This document shows positions 49,011 through 56,722 of a DNA stretch of 62,125 nucleotides, piece by piece (the stretch's first letter is position 1; each line of letters opens with the position of its first letter). Origin of the DNA: Stentor roeselii (taxonomy: Eukaryota; Ciliophora; Heterotrichea; Heterotrichida; Stentoridae); contig RSEH01000273.1 in NCBI GenBank assembly GCA_006503475.1, positions 1-62,125 on the forward strand. The letters run 5' to 3'. The notes under the pieces were generated by a model. It did no database searches. It was given only the letters and a program-made list of their open reading frames with translations, and had not been told where the DNA came from. The translations under genes and the position numbers were made by a program.

Positions 49011-51182
49011 ATGAATGAAAAGTCTTCTAGGTTCAAGAGGACATCTACCAGAGCAAGTCCCAGTCAACTTGGAATGAATAAAGTGACTCAGAATTACTGG
49101 GCGCGCCTTCGCATTTTTGCGAAGGTTTTAGGAAGGTTCATGATGCTGAAGAAAAATATTCATTTGTTTGGAATGAACATTATTAAACAGGAAAGAGCTG
49201 ACTTAAGGGAGCTGAATGCAAAGAGAATTAAATGTGATGTTGGAGTTTTTCGCCCTGACTGTAACTTTTTAAAGGTTTGGCATATACTGACATTTTTTCT
49301 TTTGGTTTATACTTCGATAGTGGTTCCTTTGAATTTGTGCCTGCCTCAGATGTTTGGATTTAATTGGGTGATTGTTGATACTTTTATTGATTTTGTTTTT
49401 TTTATTGATATTTTTGTTACTTTGAATACTGCATTTTATAGAGCCAAAGGAGAATGGGTCATGGATAGAAAGGAAATTTTTAAAAGGTATTTGAAAGGAT
49501 GGTTTTTAGTTGATTTACTATCCAGTCTACCTTTCCAGCTGTTGGATGGAGAGAATAGGTCTACTAAAATTTTGAGGCTGACTCGAATTAAGAGGATTTA
49601 CAAGATTGCTTCCCTTATTAAATTCCTAAGGTTTACTAAAGTGTCTCATAAAAGCTTGAATATTTTGATGTTTAAGAGATTTTATGATATTGATATGCTT
49701 ACTTTTCTTTTGGTTACTTATATTTTTGTTCATAACCTAGCTTGCGTATGGATCCTTGTTTCTTCAATAGAAGACATTACAATCAGCAACATGTCAATCC
49801 GTTACAACCTTCAAGACAACTCCCCATTCGACATATATTTATTTTCAATCTACTATATTTTCACAACTCTAACAACCATCGGCTACGGTGACATAACTCC
49901 TAAAACCAATGAAGAAAAAATATTCGCCCTTCTTGTAATGGCATTCGGTATCGGTTTCTACTCAATCCTAATCGCAAGACTAAGCCGAATACTGACATCA
50001 ATAGACAGCCGAGAAAGTGCCGTGAAGTCAAAAGTCAAATACTTCAACGATTTCGCCAAAGTGATCAGCCTACCCGACATTCTTCAGCTAAAGGTAAGGA
50101 ACCACATAATCCTTAACTCATACAAACATTACTTCACAGTCACTGAAATTGACTTTTTAAAGAACGTTCCTTTTATACTTCGAGAAGCGGTTTCAAAATA
50201 CCTTCACACGACACTGATTGGAAAAATTGACTTTTTCAAAGACAAGCATTCGAATTTTCTACATGAATTAGTCCCAAAGCTAAAAAAGTCTCATTTTTTT
50301 AAAAATGAAATTATTTACTACATCGGAGAACAACCTGAAGAAATTTATTTCATTGATAAAGGACAGGTCGGCTTGAAACTTGAGCAGCTTGTTTTTCGCA
50401 TCTATCATCAAGGCAGTTACTTTGGAGAAATCGAGATCATTGAAGACACTCTTCGGTCCAACACTGCTTTTGCCTCAAGTCAAGAGTTAGAAGCTTTTAT
50501 TCTGATGAAAAAAGAACTTTTTTCGATGAAGGACAACTTTCCTGAAGTCTTTCATCAACTTGCTCAATGTGCGAAGACAAAAAAGATGAAAAATGAAGAA
50601 GCTCTTAGTAAATCATCTTACTCGTTGTTTAGAGATGTCATGATTGAAAGCTCTTCAGAACTCTCTGCTTTGAGTAACTCGAAAGAAAATCAAAGACTTG
50701 TCAGACGTGACACTGAAGTTATCATCAGTGTAAAGAATGATAATCAACATAAGAAAAGGAATCGAGCGCTTTGGAGTGAAGCTGTTGAAGGAAATTCGAA
50801 AGGAAGTATTTATCGCAGAGCGAAAACTTTGAAAAGATCACTTTCTTTGATTAATTATCAACCTTTAGAAATTATACCTAGTGAAAGCCCCAGAATTGAA
50901 AAATATAAAAAAGTGAAATTTTGTAAATTTAATGGAAAAGGACTAGCGAATAGGAAAATCGCAAGTTTTTGGATGCATGATCGACTTTTTCTTAATGCAC
51001 TTTTGGAACCTTTTGAAAATAAAATTGTTGAGAATGCTTTTGAACAGTTTAAAAAAACTGATGTTGTGGAAATTTCTGTTGATAGGATGAAGAGTAAGGT
51101 TTATTCGATTGCGGATATACAGAAAAATATACAATCAGGATTATCTAGACTTTCTATTTGGGTGCAAAATAACACAAAATGA
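49011..51182 (+). CDS. Voltage-gated K+ channel with cyclic-nucleotide-binding domain (EAG/HCN/CNG-like)
   Basis: 723 residues. S1-S6 span about residues 95-330: S1 VWHILTFFLLVYTSIVVPL, S2/S3 with FIDFVFFIDIFVTLNTAF, S4 with spaced basic residues (RSTKILRLTRIKRIYKIASL), S5, and a pore helix leading to the K+ filter TTIGYGDITP (about 290). A C-linker follows, then a cNBD (about 415-510) with GEQPEEIYFIDKGQVGLKL and the phosphate-binding cassette GSYFGEIEIIEDTLRSNTA, whose FGE and R match ligand-binding forms. The serine/lysine-rich tail is cytosolic. Ciliates have many such channels controlling membrane potential and ciliary beating. The start could also be the ATG at 49074. Confidence 0.93.
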   Translation: MNEKSSRFKRTSTRASPSQLGMNKVTQNYWARLRIFAKVLGRFMMLKKNIHLFGMNIIKQERADLRELNAKRIKCDVGVFRPDCNFLKVWHILTFFLLVYTSIVVPLNLCLPQMFGFNWVIVDTFIDFVFFIDIFVTLNTAFYRAKGEWVMDRKEIFKRYLKGWFLVDLLSSLPFQLLDGENRSTKILRLTRIKRIYKIASLIKFLRFTKVSHKSLNILMFKRFYDIDMLTFLLVTYIFVHNLACVWILVSSIEDITISNMSIRYNLQDNSPFDIYLFSIYYIFTTLTTIGYGDITPKTNEEKIFALLVMAFGIGFYSILIARLSRILTSIDSRESAVKSKVKYFNDFAKVISLPDILQLKVRNHIILNSYKHYFTVTEIDFLKNVPFILREAVSKYLHTTLIGKIDFFKDKHSNFLHELVPKLKKSHFFKNEIIYYIGEQPEEIYFIDKGQVGLKLEQLVFRIYHQGSYFGEIEIIEDTLRSNTAFASSQELEAFILMKKELFSMKDNFPEVFHQLAQCAKTKKMKNEEALSKSSYSLFRDVMIESSSELSALSNSKENQRLVRRDTEVIISVKNDNQHKKRNRALWSEAVEGNSKGSIYRRAKTLKRSLSLINYQPLEIIPSESPRIEKYKKVKFCKFNGKGLANRKIASFWMHDRLFLNALLEPFENKIVENAFEQFKKTDVVEISVDRMKSKVYSIADIQKNIQSGLSRLSIWVQNNTK

Positions 51183-51366
51183 AAAGAAAAAAGGATGTTG
51201 AAGTTGTTGTTTTAGTTGTATTTTAATATTTAATGCCTATATTTAATCCTCCAAAAACCTCAAAAGTACTAACCTAAACAATCAAACCTTAAAATTTCCC
51301 CCCAAAAAAAAATCCATCAACAAACCCTCCTAAAAACGTTCCATGATTTAAAAAAATAATCCTAAA

Positions 51367-52071
51367 ATGGACAAAAATATCTCAGACCCTTATCTAAGTC
51401 CTCGAGAGTTGACATCAGGTTCATCCCACCAGCGTTACCTGCAACCAGAGCCATCAGACGAGCCAATATTCAAGACTCCAAAGTCAAAAGAAGCAGAAAA
51501 ATCATCTCTAAACATACTAGACATGCGTCAAAGTACCGAGTTGAATTCCAGTTCTCTCCAAGTAAGTACCCAGCAATCTTTAAACTTCAAGAAGTCTTTT
51601 TCAATAATATCGCCAAAAAGATCGATTCCTTCAACTCCTTTACTACTGGCGAATAAACTGAAAGAGATCCAAAACCAGAGCATGACGATGAAACTTGCAG
51701 AGCAGCTGAAAGACCTGGAAGACGAGTCTGAAAGAAGAAAAACAGAAGGCATGGAACCAGAAAAGCTTCTAAATCTTGAAAAAGACGACAAAATTCATCT
51801 CGACTTTCAAATGGCTGACGCTGAAGCTGAACTTATCTTGGAAAATGAGGAACACCCTGAAATTCCTCAATTGAAGTGGTGCGCTTTTTGTAGCGCTGAA
51901 GTTGCTACTGAGGTCGAATTCGTCAACAACAATAAAACGTTCTGGTCAAGTGTCGGGATCTTTTTAGCTGGAGGAGTTTTCGGCTGTTTTTTAGTCCCGT
52001 ATATGACAAATTACTGCAAAGGAGTCAAAATTGTTTGTCATAAATGCAAGCGTCCACTGAGTTATAATTGA
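51367..52071 (+). CDS. LITAF-domain membrane-associated zinc protein
   Basis: 234 residues. The first about 160 residues are disordered and Ser/Glu/Lys-rich with a coiled segment (LKEIQNQSMTMKLAEQLKDLEDE). The last about 65 residues form a LITAF/SIMPLE domain: WCAFC as the first CxxC, a hydrophobic insertion (WSSVGIFLAGGVFGCFLVPYM) that dips into the membrane, and VCHKCKRPL as the closing HxCxxC. In other eukaryotes this domain sits on late endosomes/lysosomes and recruits ESCRT partners. Preceded by a G-poor C/A leader. The stop lies 5 nt from the stop of the convergent phosphatase gene once the intron there is spliced. Confidence 0.9.
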   Translation: MDKNISDPYLSPRELTSGSSHQRYLQPEPSDEPIFKTPKSKEAEKSSLNILDMRQSTELNSSSLQVSTQQSLNFKKSFSIISPKRSIPSTPLLLANKLKEIQNQSMTMKLAEQLKDLEDESERRKTEGMEPEKLLNLEKDDKIHLDFQMADAEAELILENEEHPEIPQLKWCAFCSAEVATEVEFVNNNKTFWSSVGIFLAGGVFGCFLVPYMTNYCKGVKIVCHKCKRPLSYN

Positions 52072-52076
52072 AGTAA

Positions 52077-52733
52077 TTAGATAGATAAAGGGGTTAAGTT
52101 GAATTGGAATTTTAAAGACATTTGATTGTTTTTCAACTCGACCAGAGTCACTCCGCAGTTCTGTTGAGGGACTTTCACATCTGATTAACTGTTACAAGGA
52201 ATTCGTTCTTCAAGTGAAACCGCCTCAGCGATATGTTCCATGAGAAGCCCATGAACGACTACTGCTAAAGTCTCATCTGGATAATTCCTCAAACTTTCAA
52301 GTATCCTAATCACTCTTTCTTTACATTCCTGAACAGTTTCCCGTGACTCTAAAAAAAAATACCCATTTTCTGGAACATTTTGTGAGTTAAAAAGAGGAAA
52401 ACTTAAAGAAATCTCTGATCTGGTCATTCCAGGGAATACTTGATACAAATTCCACATTCCTCCTTGTTCATAAAGATCAGGACGAACTTCAACTTCTAGT
52501 CCTTGAAACACCAGCTGAGACGTTTGAAGACATCTCAGCATTGGACTCGTGAGGACTTTCGACACTTTAACCATCGCAAGTCTATTTTTCAAGTCCTCAC
52601 ATTGAGCAACTCCAGCTTCAGTCAATTCCGGGTCAGCCACTCGTCTTTGAAAGTAAGTCAAAGGGTCTTCTCGTTCGAAAACATTGTTCACTGACTCTCC
52701 ATGTCGAATAAAAAGAATCCTTTTAACTTCCAT
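52077..52733 (-). CDS. Histidine-phosphatase / phosphoglycerate-mutase family enzyme
   Basis: Exons 52196..52733 and 52077..52180 give 213 residues. RHGESVNN at residues 10-17 carries the catalytic histidine. LTEAGVAQCEDL, TSPMLRCLQT (second arginine), a Glu-containing YEQGGMWNLY loop and VVVHGLLMEHIAEA (second histidine) complete the active site. Without splicing, the frame would end after EERIPCNS and lose the last beta-strand; removing the 15-nt intron gives ERIPYVKVPQQNCGVTLVEL, the expected NCxVTxxE strand. The substrate is unknown: this branch includes phosphatases as well as mutases. It is the second of a tandem pair, 6 nt after the SNARE gene stop. Confidence 0.88.
52181..52195 (-). 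other. 15-nt intron near the 3' end of the histidine-phosphatase gene
   Basis: The minus strand reads GTAACAGTTAATCAG, phase 1, CAG acceptor, A at position 10. It holds an in-frame TAA; splicing restores the C-terminal 34 residues. Confidence 0.88.
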
Positions 52734-52739
52734 TACAAG

Positions 52740-53309
52740 TTAAGTTGTAAGTTTTATAAACCCTATGAGCAGAATTGAAAGGATTAAAAGGAAAATAATC
52801 AAAACCATTATCAACTTGTTCGTCATTGAATGCCGGGTCATTGAATTAATCGCTCGATTTGATTTGGAGATGTTTTCATTTATTTCTTTCGCGTTTGTTT
52901 TTGACTTTTGAAGTTGATTGCGTTGGTTTCGAAGGACTACCATCGTGTTTGATGCTATTGATTCTGATTCAAGGGAAAGTTTTTTGCTTAGATCTAAATT
53001 TTCTCCTTGTTTTTCAAGAAGGGATGTTGAGGACTTCACTTGAGAGTCGATTTTTTCGTTGAATAGTTTTTGGTGTTCTTTTTCACGGATTGACTTTTTT
53101 ATTTGAGTGATTTGGTTGTTGTATTTTACGCATCTTGACATTATTTCTTGCTTTTCGTACGTGGGTAGGCAGGTTGAGTCGATTTTTAATTGTCTTAAAT
53201 GGTTTTCAGCTTTGTAAAGGTCGCCACTGATTTGGGATAAGTCACTCGGGCTGGATTGGAGACGGGTTTGACAGTTTGAGAGGAGGTTTTGAAGTTCTGC
53301 TTCACTCAT
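52740..53309 (-). CDS. Vti1-like Qb-SNARE
   Basis: 189 residues. An N-terminal three-helix region (LLSNCQTRLQSSPSDLSQISGDLYKAENHLRQL) is followed by a SNARE helix about residues 105-165 (SLESESIASNTMVVLRNQRNQLQKSKTNAKEINENISKSNRAI, cut across two heptad blocks), with a glutamine near its middle, and a C-terminal membrane anchor (LIMVLIIFLLILSILLIGFI). The RNQRxQLxK and N-x-N-I/L-x-x-S-x-x-x-I-x-x-M pattern is typical of Vti1. It would act in Golgi-endosome-vacuole membrane fusion. Only 6 nt separate its stop from the next start, in the same frame. Confidence 0.85.
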   Translation of the reverse strand: MSEAELQNLLSNCQTRLQSSPSDLSQISGDLYKAENHLRQLKIDSTCLPTYEKQEIMSRCVKYNNQITQIKKSIREKEHQKLFNEKIDSQVKSSTSLLEKQGENLDLSKKLSLESESIASNTMVVLRNQRNQLQKSKTNAKEINENISKSNRAINSMTRHSMTNKLIMVLIIFLLILSILLIGFIKLTT

Positions 53310-53583
53310 TTATGGTATTCGTTTTTTATTATATAGGGTGTAAAGGAGTGGTTTTCTAAGATGCGGAAAAATTCACAAAGGCTAACTTTTTCATTCATTT
53401 TCTAATATTTATCTTAAAAACTATTATTTTAACTTGATTTTTAACACCAACATCAACTACTTAAGAACTTAGTTCTAAACTTATAACTACTGCAATCCAT
53501 CACTGATTAAGACCTTATCTAAATTCCAATCAAATTCATTTATTCAAACAAAAATTTTCAAGTAATTATGAAATTACAATCAT

Positions 53584-54720
53584 CTATGTAATATTTAATG
53601 GGTTCGGAGATTTGGACTCATTTAACGTCCTTTCAGCACTTTCAGACACAACAAAACTAAAAATAGGGCTTTCAACAGGATTCCAATTAAAAGGTAAAGA
53701 AGGGTCCTCTTTGCGATAATTAATCTTGGGATTGACATGAAAAGGTAACCGAATAACAATAGGGTGTCTCATACAAGCAACATCATAAAACACAGAACAT
53801 TCAACAAAATATTCACATCTAATAATCGAGGACTGATTACTTGAAGGGTTGTGTTCTTCACTGGAGACCTTCAAATCAGTTTGATATTCGAAGTCCTTTT
53901 CATATATCAAACTTGTAAAAGCACTGATCCAAGTTGCCCTATTCGCTTCGGATAGTCTTCGAACGATTCGATAACTGCCTTTTTTTGTTGAGACTTCGAA
54001 ATCTAACATCACTGCTCCAATTATTTGGTTTATTGGCGACTTACAGTGAGAGTTGTCTGGAAGTAACTTGAATCTTACCTCTCCTCCTACTTGGCAGTGC
54101 TCCGTATTACCTATGTTGAGTTTAAATAAAGTATTGCCCTTATTGAAAAAACAACCGGTTAAGTGAGCATCTGCTTCAATAAATGGTCCTGGTTTTTCAA
54201 GATGCTTTGAGTTCTTAATATGAACGATTCTAGAATGACTTAATGGTGGCCCGGCATCCACTTCAAGTTTGCAAGAAACACTATAAAAAACTTCAGCTTT
54301 CACATAATTTCCAAGGCTGTCCTCTCCAGAATAGTAAAAAGTTGCAGGAGTATAAGCCGGAAGTTTAAAATTGAATGGAAAAACAAGTTGGCCAACTGGG
54401 AGTTCATCCCATTTGCTGACCAGAGTATCAAGATGGAAGACATCATGAGTTTCATGAATTATTTTCTGACTGCGATCAGCTGAGCCGAAGACTTGAACTT
54501 CTTCTGTTCCTGTTGAGTGCAGTTTAAGACTAACACGTTTTAAAGGCTCAGAGACAGAAACTAGGATCTCGCCAGTCACTTTTTCTCCGGCGACATACGA
54601 ATAACAGTCCAGAACCAGGAAAATGAAGGACTCTGAAGACTGGTCAGTGAAAGAACGCTTTGGGTCGTTGAAGATGTTGAAAGACTTCTGGTTTGAAGAA
54701 TTTAAAGTCTTTTTTTCCAT
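53584..54720 (-). CDS. Arrestin-domain protein
   Basis: I use the ATG at 54720; the longer frame needs a TTG. 378 residues. The arrestin N-domain is clear: FLVLDCYSYVAGEKVTGEILV, PLKRVSLKLHSTGTEEVQVF, LPVGQLVFPFNFKLPAYTPATFYY and VFYSVSCKLEVDA (the KAEVFYSV strand). The C-domain contains GCFFNKGNTLFKLNIGN, VRFKLLPDNSH and CEYFVECSVFYDVACMRHPIVIRLPFHV. This alpha-arrestin-like class adapts membrane cargo to ubiquitin ligases and endosomal sorting. No PPxY motif stands out in the tail (LPFNWNPVESPIFSF), so the route to a ligase is unclear. It lies in tandem with a coiled-coil gene 50 nt upstream. Confidence 0.85.
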   Translation of the reverse strand: MEKKTLNSSNQKSFNIFNDPKRSFTDQSSESFIFLVLDCYSYVAGEKVTGEILVSVSEPLKRVSLKLHSTGTEEVQVFGSADRSQKIIHETHDVFHLDTLVSKWDELPVGQLVFPFNFKLPAYTPATFYYSGEDSLGNYVKAEVFYSVSCKLEVDAGPPLSHSRIVHIKNSKHLEKPGPFIEADAHLTGCFFNKGNTLFKLNIGNTEHCQVGGEVRFKLLPDNSHCKSPINQIIGAVMLDFEVSTKKGSYRIVRRLSEANRATWISAFTSLIYEKDFEYQTDLKVSSEEHNPSSNQSSIIRCEYFVECSVFYDVACMRHPIVIRLPFHVNPKINYRKEDPSLPFNWNPVESPIFSFVVSESAERTLNESKSPNPLNIT

Positions 54721-54770
54721 TTTTATCAACAAGATTTAGCCTGGTTAAATAGCGAAAAAGAAGTTAAGGT

Positions 54771-55667
54771 TTAGTTGACTTGGCACAGGTTCCCACAGTG
54801 ATCCGCATAAATATCACTAATAACAGTTTTTAGCTTTCTAGTCGATTCTTTAATGAGCGCTATCATCTGAGCAGGTGTCAATTTACTGACACCCGAAGGA
54901 AATTCTAGAAACTCCTGAAGCCTGACCTGTTCCCCTCGATGAAATTTTTCAGCCACAGAAAGAATCCTAAAGACTTCCACATAAATCATAAAAAGTTTAT
55001 CCTGGTCTTCAATATCAACGATTTCAAAGCTTTTTTTAAAATTAATCGCTTTAAGTGACTCAAGTTCTAATTTAAGTTCCATGTTAATTCGAAGGTTTTC
55101 GCTTTGTTCATCTTCTAACTGTTTAAGAACCTGGTTGATTTTGACTGAGCTTTCAAGAGGTACCGAGTTAGAATGTTTAGACCTAATATTTTCCTTAATC
55201 GAAGCGATTTCTAATGCAAGGTCTCTGTTTTTGTGTTCTATTTTTTTTATATACTCAATGTCAGACCTGATTTTTTGCAAATGCTCTTGTTCATGGTTTA
55301 AAATATGAAGCTTTTCTTTAAAGCTCTCGATTTTTGACTGGTTTTTCTGAATGTGATGCATCAAAATGTTGGATTCTTCGAAAATCGCGTTTTTGACTTC
55401 AATTTCGATTCCTTTGATTTTTTCTTCTAAGATTTGATTCTCGATTTCAAGTGATTTATTCAGTGACTGGTAAGAAATAGGGTGCTTCAGAAGGTGACTT
55501 TCTGAAAGTTGTCTTGGCTTTCGGTTCAAATCTTCGCGCGGGATCTTCAGTTCTTCCTTGCTGAAAGTAAAAAGACCGAAACTTTCCTGCAAATCGCCTC
55601 CGCAAGAACTGGTTTCTGTGTGTTTTGTTTGGCAGACTGAAAGATTTTTCCTGATGCTTTTAGACAT
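54771..55667 (-). CDS. Coiled-coil protein of unknown function
   Basis: 298 residues. Residues about 65-215 form a long heptad-rich coiled coil (ESNILMHHIQKNQSKIESF, QLEDEQSENLRINMELKLELESLKA). The N-terminus is Ser/Lys-rich and the C-terminus is helical with LTPAQMIALIKESTRKLKTVISDIYADHCGN. Probably cytoskeletal or centrosomal by composition, but I recognise no family. Its ATG (55667) is separated by just 6 nt from the ATG of the divergent gene at 55674. Confidence 0.65.
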   Translation of the reverse strand: MSKSIRKNLSVCQTKHTETSSCGGDLQESFGLFTFSKEELKIPREDLNRKPRQLSESHLLKHPISYQSLNKSLEIENQILEEKIKGIEIEVKNAIFEESNILMHHIQKNQSKIESFKEKLHILNHEQEHLQKIRSDIEYIKKIEHKNRDLALEIASIKENIRSKHSNSVPLESSVKINQVLKQLEDEQSENLRINMELKLELESLKAINFKKSFEIVDIEDQDKLFMIYVEVFRILSVAEKFHRGEQVRLQEFLEFPSGVSKLTPAQMIALIKESTRKLKTVISDIYADHCGNLCQVN

Positions 55668-55673
55668 TTATAT

Positions 55674-55973
55674 ATGTCTGATCTCAGTCCTGCTTTTAAT
55701 AAGGCTGTTGATCATGTTGTAAAGATCTGTGAAGATACTCTTGGGAACTTGGAGAAGTCTCAGAATAAACTGGTGGAACATTTGCAAGAACTTGAGAACA
55801 GACTTGTAAGAATCGCTGGTATTAGTGAGAAACTTAGTGATAATCGCATGACTGAAGCCTGTCAGAGTATATTGATTTACAAGTCCAAAGTCGAAAGAAT
55901 CAAAACCAGAATCAGCGCATTAAAAAGAAGAATCGCAGCCGTCGAGACAAAGATAATGATAAAATGTTCTTAG
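55674..55973 (+). CDS. Small Snapin/BLOC-1-like coiled-coil protein
   Basis: 99 residues, almost wholly helical. LVEHLQELENRLVRIAGISEKL and ACQSILIYKSKVERIKTRISALKRRIAAVETKI resemble the paired helices of Snapin (BLOC-1/BORC subunit), where a central two-helix hairpin ends in a basic leucine-rich stretch. BORC/BLOC-1 governs lysosome positioning and endosomal sorting. The match is by pattern only, so other small coiled-coil subunits remain possible. Divergent start codons with the upstream gene are only 6 nt apart (CAT-ttatat-ATG). Confidence 0.45.
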   Translation: MSDLSPAFNKAVDHVVKICEDTLGNLEKSQNKLVEHLQELENRLVRIAGISEKLSDNRMTEACQSILIYKSKVERIKTRISALKRRIAAVETKIMIKCS

Positions 55974-56057
55974 TCTAAAAAACTCTAAGTAACTAAATAT
56001 CAAATAATACTACTATTCACTTCACCATCTTTTTCTTTAGAATATTCTAAAGAAATA

Positions 56058-56576
56058 ATGCTAGAAAGACAAGGACATCTTCCAGGCTACACAGGTCACA
56101 TTCCAAAGTCCAATGAAAACGAATCATTCGACCCTACACCTCAAAAATTTTACCAAATTCCGAACTACCAAGGCTTTATTCCTGCTGCAAAATCAGAAAA
56201 TCTTTATGGAAAGACCTTCTCAAGAATCACTGAAATGTCAGCTCTCAAGGAATACATTCCAGGTAAAGATTTACCTCCTGAGCAAAGGTACAAGTCAGTA
56301 GCACAAGAAAATTTCACGCCACAATTGAGAATTCCTGTCATGCCTTTTAAACCTAAAACTTACCCGAGTCGTCCGCCTTCGGCTCTTGAGTCCATCCCTG
56401 AAAAAACTGTTTTGAATTTCTTTGGATCTCGGGCACCTGGAGGTAAAATTTATTTTGGAGAAGAAAAAAAGAAAGAAGTGAGGAAAAACACTGAAGCTTC
56501 TCAAGATAATGGACTTTCTTATGAACTTGCTAGAAAAAGAGCGAATGAGGAAATGGGGATAAAGATTGGTAATTAA
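56058..56576 (+). CDS. CIMIP2/FAM166-like ciliary microtubule inner protein
   Basis: 172 residues. It begins with GHLPGYTGHIPKSNE and repeats the idea at IPNYQGFIPAAKSENLYGKTFS: the PGYxGxxP...YGKT signature of the FAM166/UPF0605 (DUF2475) family, whose members sit inside doublet microtubules of cilia. Later regions are Pro/Lys/Arg-rich (PFKPKTYPSRPPSALES). No signal or membrane segment. A ciliary role fits the ciliate setting; the assignment rests on short motifs. Confidence 0.6.
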   Translation: MLERQGHLPGYTGHIPKSNENESFDPTPQKFYQIPNYQGFIPAAKSENLYGKTFSRITEMSALKEYIPGKDLPPEQRYKSVAQENFTPQLRIPVMPFKPKTYPSRPPSALESIPEKTVLNFFGSRAPGGKIYFGEEKKKEVRKNTEASQDNGLSYELARKRANEEMGIKIGN

Positions 56577-56722
56577 TGGTGGGTTTAAAGTTTTAATGTT
56601 TTTGATTGATTATGATGAAGTTATAGAAAAGAATATTTTTATTGGAAAGAAGATGCAGAAAGAGTTTAGATATCAAGGGTTTTCTTTGATATTATTAATT
56701 GACTCCAAAATACTATCTTGAA

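Noticed and set aside
49004-49036. Longer N-terminus of the Cys-rich surface protein
   Set aside because: It needs a TTG start and overlaps the divergent channel gene; the ATG at 49003 gives a clean signal peptide.
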